A DNA stretch of 64,000 nt from contig CAYPTB010000045.1 of assembly GCA_964413535.1 (NCBI GenBank), forward strand, positions 66,054-130,053, in the 5' to 3' direction. The translations under genes were made by a program, and so were the position numbers. The DNA comes from CAYPTB01 sp964413535. Lineage in GTDB: Bacteria > Planctomycetota > UBA1135 > GCA-002686595. The notes beneath the pieces were generated by a model that was not told where the DNA came from, searched no databases, and worked only from the letters and a program-made list of their open reading frames with translations. Positions 15,838-24,792 of the stretch are shown here, in pieces (position 1 is the first letter of the stretch; each line of letters opens with the position of its first letter).

Positions 15838-18627
15838 TTGCCGCGACCGCGCAAGAGTCCATCGAAGAGCGCATCCGTCGCCCCGGAGACGCGCTCGTAC
15901 GTTCACAGCGAGGCGGAGAGCCTGTTGCGCCCGGATGTCGGGACGCAGGCCCAGTTCAAGAAGAAGAAGACGCCGCGCCAGTACCGCTACGACAGCTCGC
16001 TTGCTCCTGAGCTCACGTGGGACGGAGGCAATTTCGCGCGCGAGATCGGGGAGTGGCTGATCGCGCTCATCGAGGAAGCCGCGAAGCTCGAAGCGCCCCA
16101 TGAGTTCCGCGAGCCGCGCTCGATGAAGCGGCCCGACGGCGCGGAGATCGTCGTCCGCGGGCTCCAAGACGCCGTGCGCGAGTTCAAGGCGCTCGGCCGG
16201 CCCTTCCTGAATTGGGCGGGCAAAGCCGAGCGGCTCTCCTTCCAGGTCCCGACCCTCCCGCTCTTCGTTCACGAGCGCCTGTCGACACGTGCGATCCTCG
16301 AGACGCTGAAGGGACACCGCCGGAGCCAAGAGACCCAGCACGAGCTCTTCGCCGACCCGCGCCATCCCATCGCCGATCAAGTGCTCAAGGCCTACGAGCA
16401 CAAGGACGGCTGGGTCAATCGGATGATGCTCGGCGACTCGCTCGTCGCGATGAACTCGCTGCTCGCCTACGAGGGCATGGCCGGCCAGGTCCAGATGATC
16501 TACATGGACCCGCCCTACGGCGTGAAGTTCGGCTCAAACTTTCAACCGTTCATACGGACGAAAGCTGACGGAAGGACAAGCGCCCGAATCGTCGTCCATA
16601 ACGATGACGACGACATGACCCGTGAACCGGAGATGGTCAAGGCCTACCGAGATACTTGGGAGCTCGGGCTGCACTCATACTTGACCTACATGCGGGACAG
16701 ATTGCTTCTTGCACGGGAGTTACTGTCACCTAGTGGAAGCATCTTCGTTCAGATCAGCGACGAGAATCTGCATCACCTTCGGGAGCTGATGGACGAAGTC
16801 TTTGGCGACAACCAGTTTTGTGCAGAGATCGCGTTTGCAAAGACCAGTGGCCGTACTCCAAAGCTGCTATCGCAGGTATGTGACTACCTCATTTGGTATG
16901 CGCGGGATATTGGGCATACGAAGTATCATCAGCTCTACGAGCCTAGACCGCCCATTGAGAACCCTCACGAGCGATATATCTGTGTGCAAACCGCAGACGG
17001 ACAAGTTATTGATCTCAGTGTTGCGCAGAAGTCCGGAGAAGCTCCACGCCCGCCTGGGCGCTTGCTTAGACTTCAACAGGCAACCTCTCAGGGGGAGAGC
17101 CCCAGTGATCGTGAACGGCCCGTCAAATATAAGGGAAAAGACTTCTTTCCCCCTAGAGGGCGTCACTGGTCGGTCACCTCACCGGGCATGCAAAGAGTCG
17201 TCGATCGAGGACGTGCTTATGCCGTAGGGAATACTCTCACTTGGATCTCATATCGAGATGAATTTGCATTTCGCGCCATTACTGATAACTGGATGGAGGG
17301 CGTGGGCTCTAGTGGTTTTGGGGACGATCGTCTCTATGTCGTACAGACGAATCCACAGATCGTCAAACGTTGCCTTATGATGACAACGAGACCCGGCGAC
17401 CTGGTTCTAGACCCAACCTGTGGGAGTGGCACGACTGCCTTTGTAGCCGAGCAGTGGGGCCGTCGATGGATTACTATAGATACGAGCCGGGTGCCCCTTG
17501 CACTTGCCCGCCAGCGTCTGCTTACTTCCACTTTTCCCTGGTATGAGCTCCAGGATGAAGGCCGAGGGCCTGCATCAGGCTTTGTATACGCGCAGCGGAG
17601 GAATAAGAAGGGCGTGGAAGTCGGCGGGATCGTGACGCACGTCACGCTCAACAGCCTCGCTAAGGACGAGCCGCCCGAGGAAGTGATCCTCGTCGACCGA
17701 CCGGAGGCAAACGCCAAATTACTGCGCGTCACCGGCCCGTTCTGCTTCGAGGCGACAATCCCGACCCCGATCGACGAGGAGAGCGCTGCTCGAGAAGATT
17801 CAACCGTCGAGGCGGGCGCTCACGGTTCGTTTGTGGACCGAATGCTCGGGGTCTTGCGCCAGTCGCCGGTTCTTCAAGTCGGCGGAGGACGCACGGCGTC
17901 ACTGCGGAATGTTCGCCCGCCTGCGAAGACTCTCTCGCTCTCTGCTGAGGCAATCGTAGCGAACGGCACCGATGCTACGGTGGCTCTGGTCTTCGGACCA
18001 GAGAACGGCGCTGTCAGCGAAAAGCTGGTCTTCGAAGCCGCCAAGGAAGCCGCCGCGAAGGACTATCAGCATCTCTACGTGATCGGCTTCGCAATCCAGC
18101 CCAACGCGCGGCAGCTCGTCGATCAGTGCGAGGCGGCGATAGGAATTCCCGCGACCTATGTACAGGCGACGCCGGATCTGTTGATGGGCGATCTGCTGAA
18201 AAACCTTCGTTCGAGTCAGATCTTCAGCGTCTGCGGCTTGCCCGAGGTCGCGCTGCGAAGGCTACCGCGCAAGAAGGACGACCCAGTGCGCTACGAGGTC
18301 GAACTGCTCGGCCTCGATGTGTTCGACCCCTCGACCATGGAGACCTTGCACCGCAACGGAGACGACGTCCCCGCCTGGCTACTCGACACCGACTACAACG
18401 GTCTGTGCTTCCACGTCTGCCAAGCCTTCTTCCCCCGCACGGCTGCCTGGGACGACCTGAAACGTGCGCTGCGGGCTGAGTACGCCGAGTCCCTCTGGGA
18501 CCATCTCGCCGGTACGACAAGCGCGCCCTTCGAGTCTGGCGAGCACAATCAAATCGCCGTCAAGGTGATCGACGATAGGGGGAACGAGTTACTAGTCGTA
18601 AAGATGCTGTCCGAGGTCGAGAAGTGA
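15838..18627 (+). CDS. Site-specific DNA adenine methyltransferase, type III Mod-like (beta class)
   Basis: This 929-residue protein would methylate adenine in a specific DNA site using AdoMet. Motif IV 'MIYMDPPYGVKFG' (DPPY at 224-227) precedes motif I 'DPTCGSGTTAF' (about 525-535), the beta-class order used by type III Mod subunits. The region between them should hold the target recognition domain. It is longer than most Mod proteins owing to a C-terminal extension of about 350 residues, beginning near 'KGVEVGGIVTHVTLNSL' and containing 'LVFGPENGAVSEKLVFEAAKEA'. Bases 16540-17600 are visibly poorer in GC than both flanks. The TTG start is supported by GGAAGGAG. The stop overlaps the next gene by four bases (ATGA). 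Confidence 0.93.
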   Translation: MPRPRKSPSKSASVAPETRSYVHSEAESLLRPDVGTQAQFKKKKTPRQYRYDSSLAPELTWDGGNFAREIGEWLIALIEEAAKLEAPHEFREPRSMKRPDGAEIVVRGLQDAVREFKALGRPFLNWAGKAERLSFQVPTLPLFVHERLSTRAILETLKGHRRSQETQHELFADPRHPIADQVLKAYEHKDGWVNRMMLGDSLVAMNSLLAYEGMAGQVQMIYMDPPYGVKFGSNFQPFIRTKADGRTSARIVVHNDDDDMTREPEMVKAYRDTWELGLHSYLTYMRDRLLLARELLSPSGSIFVQISDENLHHLRELMDEVFGDNQFCAEIAFAKTSGRTPKLLSQVCDYLIWYARDIGHTKYHQLYEPRPPIENPHERYICVQTADGQVIDLSVAQKSGEAPRPPGRLLRLQQATSQGESPSDRERPVKYKGKDFFPPRGRHWSVTSPGMQRVVDRGRAYAVGNTLTWISYRDEFAFRAITDNWMEGVGSSGFGDDRLYVVQTNPQIVKRCLMMTTRPGDLVLDPTCGSGTTAFVAEQWGRRWITIDTSRVPLALARQRLLTSTFPWYELQDEGRGPASGFVYAQRRNKKGVEVGGIVTHVTLNSLAKDEPPEEVILVDRPEANAKLLRVTGPFCFEATIPTPIDEESAAREDSTVEAGAHGSFVDRMLGVLRQSPVLQVGGGRTASLRNVRPPAKTLSLSAEAIVANGTDATVALVFGPENGAVSEKLVFEAAKEAAAKDYQHLYVIGFAIQPNARQLVDQCEAAIGIPATYVQATPDLLMGDLLKNLRSSQIFSVCGLPEVALRRLPRKKDDPVRYEVELLGLDVFDPSTMETLHRNGDDVPAWLLDTDYNGLCFHVCQAFFPRTAAWDDLKRALRAEYAESLWDHLAGTTSAPFESGEHNQIAVKVIDDRGNELLVVKMLSEVEK

Positions 18628-20285
18628 TCTCCAAGGTCATCCTCAAGCGATTCAAGGGCTTCAAGGAGGTCACCTTCGATCTCCCTCGGCATGTGGTCCT
18701 TGTAGGTCCCAACAATTCAGGGAAGACCACGCTGCTCCAGGCCATAGCCGCGTGGGAACTCGCCTTGCGTCGATGGCGCGAGATCCATGACCCGAGGAAG
18801 CACAAGGGACACTATTCCAAAGCCCCCATCGCGCGGCAGGCATTCCTTGCGGTGCCGCTGCGGTCCTTCGACCTACTCTGGAATGAACGGGCCTACAAGC
18901 AACCCATCGAGATTGAAGTGCACGGAGTAGCTGGTTGGTCCGTGGCAATGGAGTTCTTGCCAGACTCCACCGAGCAGATCCACGTGCGACCCACCAAGGA
19001 GAACACGGTCGATAATCTTGTAGATAGGTCGGTTCGCACAGTTTTTGTTCCTCCCATGAGTGGTGTCGTGTTGGAAGAGGCCCTCTTTGCCAATCCCGAA
19101 ACGATCGACGCGATGCTTGCGCGGGCGCGAGCTGGTGACGTGCTACGTAATCTACTCTTTCAAGCAAGCAAGAACGAGGACTCCTGGCGCGAGCTCACGA
19201 AGTCAGTTGAACACTTGTTTGGATACCAACTTGTCCCTCCTACGGCCGGTGCGTTCATACAAGCAGACTTCCGAAGCCACCACGATGGTCCAATGTACGA
19301 TATCACTGGAGCCGGCAGCGGATTTCAACAGGTTCTCATGCTCTTGTGTTTCCTGCACACAAGACCTGGCTCGGTCCTCTTACTTGATGAGCCTGATGCC
19401 CATCTTCACGTGGTCTTGCAGGATGCGATCTACGGTGAGTTGAAAGCTGTTGCGGCTGCAAAGGGCTCACAACTGGTGATGGCAACTCACTCAGAAGTTA
19501 TCATGAACGCAGCCTATATCGATGAAATTCGGATTGCATTCAAGCCCGAACAGCCTCTGACAGATCCGCAGGACAAGCAGAATCTAAGCAGGGTTTTGAG
19601 TTGGATCACAAACGTCGAGGTGATGCAGGCCCAAATCGCTCCCGGGATTCTCTACCTTGAGGATTATACAGACCTTGAGATACTCCGCGCATGGGCGCGG
19701 ATTTTGGAACATTCAGCCCTGAAATTGCTTACGACAGACCTCTTCTGGCGCAAGACGGTTGTCGAGTCTCCAACAGGTCGAACTGGCATTTCAGCCAGAG
19801 ATCACTACGATGCACTTAGGACTGTACGCGACATCCCCGGTCTTCGTCTCGTCGACGGAGATACGCGGCCCGAGATCAAAGGCACGGAGATTACCGGGCA
19901 AGGATTTCAGCGGCTCCGCTGGACGCGCTACGAGATCGAGAGCTACTTGGTCCACCCATCGACACTTGCGCGGTTCGTGGAGACTGCTGCTGGAGTCGAC
20001 GCCGCAAAGCCTCACATCGAAGAGCTCCAGCAGTGGCTGAAAGACAATCTCCCGCCCGCGATCCTGAAGGATCCGCTTGGCGCTCATGATTATCTCGTGA
20101 GCACGAAGGCTCGCGAAACAATCCTTCCACCGGCCCTCAGCGCTGGCGGTCTGCTTGCCTTTCCCTACACGCGCTATCACGAGATTGCCGCGGCGATGCT
20201 TCCGGAGGAGATCCATCCCGAGGTGAAAGAAAAGCTCGACGCATTGTGCAAGGCCTTTGGAGTCCAGGTGCGCACGAGGCTATGA
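18624..20285 (+). CDS. OLD-like ATPase with Toprim-like C-terminus, embedded in the R-M operon
   Basis: This 553-residue protein has a Walker A 'VGPNNSGKTT' (about 27-36), a signature-like 'TGAGSGFQQVLML' (228-240), a Walker B 'VLLLDEPDAHLH' (251-262) and an H-loop 'MATHSE' (286-291). These are features of SMC/RecF/OLD-type ABC ATPases. The C-terminal part has 'YLEDYTDLEIL' (Glu346, Asp350) and 'LRLVDGDTRPE' (Asp411, Asp413). These fit the Glu and DxD signature of Toprim nuclease domains in OLD-family proteins. It overlaps the methyltransferase and the restriction gene by four bases on each side, so all three are made together. Parts of 19000-19900 are poor in GC. A role in activating or adding to restriction is an inference. 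Confidence 0.85.
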   Translation: MISKVILKRFKGFKEVTFDLPRHVVLVGPNNSGKTTLLQAIAAWELALRRWREIHDPRKHKGHYSKAPIARQAFLAVPLRSFDLLWNERAYKQPIEIEVHGVAGWSVAMEFLPDSTEQIHVRPTKENTVDNLVDRSVRTVFVPPMSGVVLEEALFANPETIDAMLARARAGDVLRNLLFQASKNEDSWRELTKSVEHLFGYQLVPPTAGAFIQADFRSHHDGPMYDITGAGSGFQQVLMLLCFLHTRPGSVLLLDEPDAHLHVVLQDAIYGELKAVAAAKGSQLVMATHSEVIMNAAYIDEIRIAFKPEQPLTDPQDKQNLSRVLSWITNVEVMQAQIAPGILYLEDYTDLEILRAWARILEHSALKLLTTDLFWRKTVVESPTGRTGISARDHYDALRTVRDIPGLRLVDGDTRPEIKGTEITGQGFQRLRWTRYEIESYLVHPSTLARFVETAAGVDAAKPHIEELQQWLKDNLPPAILKDPLGAHDYLVSTKARETILPPALSAGGLLAFPYTRYHEIAAAMLPEEIHPEVKEKLDALCKAFGVQVRTRL

Positions 20286-23200
20286 GCCAGGAGTCCGTTC
20301 ACGAAGTCCAGGAGCCGATCCTCAATTCGCCGTTCGAGGAACCGAGGGAGCACTGGTGGATAGAGGAAGGCAAGTCGGCCGTGCGGCGAGCCGGGCGCAG
20401 GCCGGCGATGTACTTCTACCGGAAGCCTGGGAAGGGCATCGAAGCCGAGGCGGACGAGGGAGCCGGCACGGCGATCGAGCTGATACTCGTGAACCGAGTT
20501 CGCGAGCGTGTTCGAGCGTGGCGAGACAAGGGTTGGCCGGGCGTCACGCGCACGAGCGACGAGCTACTGCGCTACTGGAGACGCGAGGGACGGGCTCAGC
20601 GGCTCTTCTTCGCGCAGCTCGAAGCGGCGGAGACGATCGTCTTCTTCGCCGAGGCGCGAGCGGACTATCTGCAAGGTCTCGAGATCCCCTGGGATCAGCC
20701 GAGCCCGGAGCGTCAGGCCGAGGGCATCCGCGCCTTCCGCCGCTACGCCTGCAAGATGGCGACGGGTTCGGGCAAGACCACGGTCATGGGGATGCTCGCG
20801 GCCTGGAGCATCCTGAACAAGGTCAACGATCGGTCCGATGCGCGCTTTTCGGACGCAGTGCTGATCGTCTGTCCCAACGTCACGATCCGCAACCGACTGC
20901 AAGAGCTCGATCCTGGGCGAGGAGAAGCGAGCCTGTACCGGACGCGCGACCTCGTTCCGCAGCACCTGATGGCGCGCATGAGTCAGGGGCGAGTGCTCGT
21001 CACGAACTGGCACGTCTTCGAGCCTCAGGTCACGCAGATAGCGGGCGTGAGCGCCAAGGTGAACAAGTCCGGTCGCGCGGTGCGCACGACGGACACGCTC
21101 GTGATCGGGGCGAAGACGACGACGGCGCGGGGAACTCGGTACATCGCGCTAGACGACCTACGTCATCAGGAGTCGGCCAAGCTCCTGAGTGTCTTGGAGG
21201 AGGTCCGCGACAAGCAGGGCAATCTGGCGAAGGTCAAGGTCGAGTCCTGGCGGCACGTCGAGAGCGACGCGGCCGTGATTGCGCGTGTGCTCGGCCGCGA
21301 TCTGCGCGGAAAGCAGAACCTGCTCGTCATGAACGACGAGGCGCACCACGCCTATCGCATCCAGCCTGCTTCGACCGCGGAAGAGGGCGAGACCGGCGAC
21401 GACGACGACGGCGACGAAGAGACCGAGCGGGAAGCCACGATCTGGGTCGAGGGGTTGGACCGCATTCACGCGCTGCGCGGCATCAACGTGTGCCTGGATC
21501 TCTCGGCGACACCTTTCTATCTGGTCGCAGCCGGTCCGCGTGCGAATCGGCCGTTCCCGTGGATCGTCTCCGACTTCGGCCTCACGGACGCGATCGAGTC
21601 GGGCCTGGTGAAGATTCCACAGCTCGCGGTGCGTGATTCGACGGGGGCTTCGATCCCCGGCTACTTCAACATTTGGCGCTGGGTCCTCCAGCAGATGACC
21701 GCAACGGAGCGCGGTGGGCGCCGCGCGAGCGTGAAGCCCGAGGCGGTGCTCAAGTACGCGCACTCGCCCATCGCGATGCTGGGCGGACTCTGGGAAGAAC
21801 TGCGCGCGGAATGGAGAACGACTCATGAGGACGGGCGACCGCCTGTGTTCATCGTCGTCTGCAAGAACACGAAGATCGCCAAGGTCCTGCACGAGTGGCT
21901 AGGGGAAGGCAAATCGCCGGCAGGTATTCCTCCCGCAAGGATCGAGGGCTTTCGCAATCGCGACGGTCGCGTCGTCACGATTCGCGTCGACTCCAAGGTC
22001 GTGCAGGAGACGGACACGGGGGAAGCAAAGAGCGATGAGTCCAGTTGGATGCGCACGATGCTGGATACGGTCGGTCGCACACACTGGCCCATGGATAGGC
22101 AGGGGCGGGCTCTCTATCCGCCGGGGTTCGAAGAGCTCGCGAAGAAGCTCGACCGCCCGCTCCACCCACCCGGACGCGACGTCCGCTGCATCGTGAGCGT
22201 GGGCATGCTGACGGAGGGCTGGGACTGCAACACAGTGACTCACGTCATCGGGTTGCGGCCCTTCATGTCGCAGCTCCTGTGTGAGCAGGTCGTCGGCCGA
22301 GCGCTGCGCCGCGCGAACTACGACGTGGGCGCGGACGGAAAGCTCTCCGAAGAGGTAGCGAAGATCCTCGGCGTTCCGTTCGCGATCGTCCCGTTCAAGG
22401 AGAACAAGGGTGGGACGGCTCCACCACCGGAAAAGCGCTATCACGTCGTGGCGATCCCGGAGAAGGCCCGCTTCGAGATCCAATTCCCGCGCGTCGAAGG
22501 CTATCAGCAGGCGATCCGCAACAAGATCGCCGTCAATTGGCCGGATGTTCCTTCGCTCGTACTGGATCCGAGTCGGATACCGCCCGAAGTCGAGCTCAAG
22601 GGGTTGCTGACGAACAACGTCGGTCGCCTGTCGATCAATGGTCCGGGCGGCATCGAGAGCGTCGACCTCGAACCCTACCGCCGGAGCTTGCGACTCCAGC
22701 AGGCCGAGTTCGAGTTGGCGCAGGCGCTCACGAAGGACTACGTCGAACGCCAAGAGTGCACGGTTCCTGCACACGCGCTGTTTCCTCAAGTGCTGGAGAT
22801 CGTGCGCAGGTATGTGCGCGAAAAGGTGCGAGCCGTCCGCCCCGCCGAGACCAAGGACGTGGCGTTGGCTCCCTACTTCGGTTGGGTGATCGAGAAGCTC
22901 TTGGAGAGCATTCACCCCGATGCCTCTCAGGGAGAGGCTCCGGAGATTCCGCGCTACGAGCTCAACCGTCCGCCCGGGAGCACGGCTGAGGTCGACTTCT
23001 GGACGAGTCGTGAACCGCACGAGGTCGTTCGGTCGCACCTGAACTACGTCGTTCCGGACACGAAGCGCTGGGAGCAGTCCGCGGCCTATGTGCTCGACCG
23101 GCACGAGCTCGTTGAAGCATTCGTGAAGAACGCGGGACTGGGCTTCACGGTTCCCTACCTGCACAACGGGGAGATGCACGATTTCGTGCCCGACTTCCTC

Positions 23201-23404
23201 GTACGGCTGAAGACCAATCCTCCCGTGCACGTCGTTCTCGAGACCAAGGGCTACGATCCCCGCAAGGAGGACAAGCGAGCGGCCGCCGAACGCTGGGTCC
23301 GAGCCGTCAACGCCGATGGTCGCCACGGTCGGTGGCACTTCGAGATGGTGGGCGATCCCAGTGAAGTCGAGGGAGCCGTTCGGCGCGCCGTGCCGAAGCC
23401 ATGA
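20282..23404 (+). CDS. Type III restriction enzyme-like DEAH helicase with PD-(D/E)XK nuclease end
   Basis: This 1040-residue protein is the likely restriction subunit. Helicase motif I is 'KMATGSGKTTVMG' (about 158-170), motif II 'LVMNDEAHHAY', motif III 'LDLSATPF', and motif VI 'EQVVGRALRR'. The C-terminal nuclease core is 'HDFVPDFLVRL' followed by 'VLETKGYDPRK' (Asp971, Glu988, Lys990), the usual catalytic set. In type III systems such proteins translocate or diffuse on DNA after ATP hydrolysis and cut unmodified sites in a Mod-Res complex. The ATG at 20282 overlaps the ATPase stop as ATGA and fixes the start. An acidic insert 'EEGETGDDDDGDEETE' follows the DEAH motif. Confidence 0.93.
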   Translation: MSQESVHEVQEPILNSPFEEPREHWWIEEGKSAVRRAGRRPAMYFYRKPGKGIEAEADEGAGTAIELILVNRVRERVRAWRDKGWPGVTRTSDELLRYWRREGRAQRLFFAQLEAAETIVFFAEARADYLQGLEIPWDQPSPERQAEGIRAFRRYACKMATGSGKTTVMGMLAAWSILNKVNDRSDARFSDAVLIVCPNVTIRNRLQELDPGRGEASLYRTRDLVPQHLMARMSQGRVLVTNWHVFEPQVTQIAGVSAKVNKSGRAVRTTDTLVIGAKTTTARGTRYIALDDLRHQESAKLLSVLEEVRDKQGNLAKVKVESWRHVESDAAVIARVLGRDLRGKQNLLVMNDEAHHAYRIQPASTAEEGETGDDDDGDEETEREATIWVEGLDRIHALRGINVCLDLSATPFYLVAAGPRANRPFPWIVSDFGLTDAIESGLVKIPQLAVRDSTGASIPGYFNIWRWVLQQMTATERGGRRASVKPEAVLKYAHSPIAMLGGLWEELRAEWRTTHEDGRPPVFIVVCKNTKIAKVLHEWLGEGKSPAGIPPARIEGFRNRDGRVVTIRVDSKVVQETDTGEAKSDESSWMRTMLDTVGRTHWPMDRQGRALYPPGFEELAKKLDRPLHPPGRDVRCIVSVGMLTEGWDCNTVTHVIGLRPFMSQLLCEQVVGRALRRANYDVGADGKLSEEVAKILGVPFAIVPFKENKGGTAPPPEKRYHVVAIPEKARFEIQFPRVEGYQQAIRNKIAVNWPDVPSLVLDPSRIPPEVELKGLLTNNVGRLSINGPGGIESVDLEPYRRSLRLQQAEFELAQALTKDYVERQECTVPAHALFPQVLEIVRRYVREKVRAVRPAETKDVALAPYFGWVIEKLLESIHPDASQGEAPEIPRYELNRPPGSTAEVDFWTSREPHEVVRSHLNYVVPDTKRWEQSAAYVLDRHELVEAFVKNAGLGFTVPYLHNGEMHDFVPDFLVRLKTNPPVHVVLETKGYDPRKEDKRAAAERWVRAVNADGRHGRWHFEMVGDPSEVEGAVRRAVPKP

Positions 23405-23541
23405 GGGGCCTCTGACGGCTCTGGCGGCTCGACGGCCCACTTCCGTGGTCGCGCGGGGCCCGGAAAGGCTTTCCCTGAGGGAAATCGACCGACTCTTCGG
23501 ACCTCCGTCGAGTTGCAGCTCTGTGAGGGTGGGGTAGGCTT

Positions 23542-24750
23542 GTGCTCCCGTCCGCGCGAGGGAGTCATTCGGACTCCCTATTCGGGTTGCGCCTCGGGAA
23601 ACCGCCCTTGAACTGCACCGCTGCCAATCAACTCTACGTTCGGGCTGACGGACGGGTGCCCTGCAACTGCGACGTCGGGGAGAACGTCACCCTCTTCAAG
23701 CCGGACCGCGAGAAGCTCGACGGCTTCGATTACGTCCGCGACTGCTACAACGGGAAGCCGTTCCGTCGCATGCGCGACATGTTCGCGAAGGGCGTGCCCT
23801 ACCTCGATTGCTGCAAGGACTGCTTCTACTTTCGACCCGACGAGGAGTTCCCGCACTACGGTGACGAAGGCCGGCTCGACTCGATCCAGAACCTCCAGCT
23901 CGAGCTCTCCTTCAACTGTCCGATCGAGTGCCTGGCATGCGTCTCGATGGAAGTGCGGACGAACCCCGAGCTCTCGCCCCTCGGCAAGGCCAAGACCTTC
24001 CCCGACGAGCTCTTCTACAAGATGGTCGACGACTTCGTGCGCCACGGGATCGACGTCCGCGAGTTCTTCCTGTGCGGCCGCGGCGAGCCGCTCCTGCATC
24101 CGCGCGTGGGCGAGCTCCTGAAGTACGCCAAGCGTTTCTTCCCGAAGTCGCTCTTCACGGCGCACACCTCGGGCAACGTGCCCTTCCGGCCGGGCATCCT
24201 CGAGCTCGACCACCTGACCGTCAGCATCGACGGCGCGCGGCAGGAGTCGTACGCGACCTATCGCGTCGGGGGCTACATCGACCGGTCCCTGAAGCTCATC
24301 GCCGACGTCGTGCGGCATCGAGCGGCGCCCAAGCACCGGTTCGCCGCGCGGCGCTTCGCGTACCTGTGGGATCTGCCCGACTACGGCCCGGCGCAGCTCG
24401 CCAAGCTGCCGCGGCGCGTCCTGCGCTACCTGATCAAGCGCCGGCCCGAGCTGCCCGTGCTCCCGATCGTGCAGTGGAAGTACATCCTGTTCGAGCACAA
24501 CGACTCGCCCGAGGAGATCCGCGAGGCGCAGGAGATGGCGCTCGACCTGGGCGTGGACGAGATGAAGTTCGTGCTCTCGCACACCTCGAACCGCTCGCGG
24601 ACGTTCACGTCGACCGAGCAGATCGAGGGGGACCCCCTGTTCCATCTGTTCCCGCAGAAGAGCCGCGTCATCGGGAGCACGGTCAACGACGACATCGACA
24701 GCGTCACGCTCTGGAACGACGACGTGCACCGAGTGCGGGTCACGCCCTAG
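23542..24750 (+). CDS. Radical SAM protein
   Basis: This 402-residue protein carries the radical SAM cluster motif CxxxCxxC in 'FNCPIECLACVSMEV', followed by a GGE-like 'LCGRGEPLLHPRV' and a conserved 'LTVSIDGARQESYATYRVGG'. Upstream Cys groups ('LNCTAANQLYVRADGRVPCNC' region and 'DCCKDCFYF') sit where SPASM-like auxiliary clusters would be C-terminal in relatives, so the domain order may be unusual. It would cleave SAM reductively to a radical; the substrate is unknown. GTG at 23542 is the longest start; TTG at 23587 or 23608 would start nearer the first conserved segment. It converges on a JmjC-like gene across a strong hairpin. Confidence 0.85.
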   Translation: MLPSARGSHSDSLFGLRLGKPPLNCTAANQLYVRADGRVPCNCDVGENVTLFKPDREKLDGFDYVRDCYNGKPFRRMRDMFAKGVPYLDCCKDCFYFRPDEEFPHYGDEGRLDSIQNLQLELSFNCPIECLACVSMEVRTNPELSPLGKAKTFPDELFYKMVDDFVRHGIDVREFFLCGRGEPLLHPRVGELLKYAKRFFPKSLFTAHTSGNVPFRPGILELDHLTVSIDGARQESYATYRVGGYIDRSLKLIADVVRHRAAPKHRFAARRFAYLWDLPDYGPAQLAKLPRRVLRYLIKRRPELPVLPIVQWKYILFEHNDSPEEIREAQEMALDLGVDEMKFVLSHTSNRSRTFTSTEQIEGDPLFHLFPQKSRVIGSTVNDDIDSVTLWNDDVHRVRVTP

Positions 24751-24751
24751 G

Positions 24752-24777
24752 GGCCGCGACTTGCAATCGTCGCGGCC
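24752..24777. terminator. Bidirectional hairpin between convergent genes
   Basis: GGCCGCGAC (24752-24760) pairs perfectly with GTCGCGGCC (24769-24777) around an 8-base loop. It lies one base past the radical SAM stop and 15 bases before the stop of the convergent JmjC-like gene. Position and symmetry fit a shared terminator, although no T-run is present on either side. Confidence 0.7.
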
Positions 24778-24792
24778 GCGACGGCGCCGGGG

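Noticed and set aside
15686..23541. Mobile island around the restriction-like operon
   Set aside because: GC dips suggest transfer of segments, but no integrase, transposase, tRNA, or flanking direct repeats were seen, so an island cannot be drawn.
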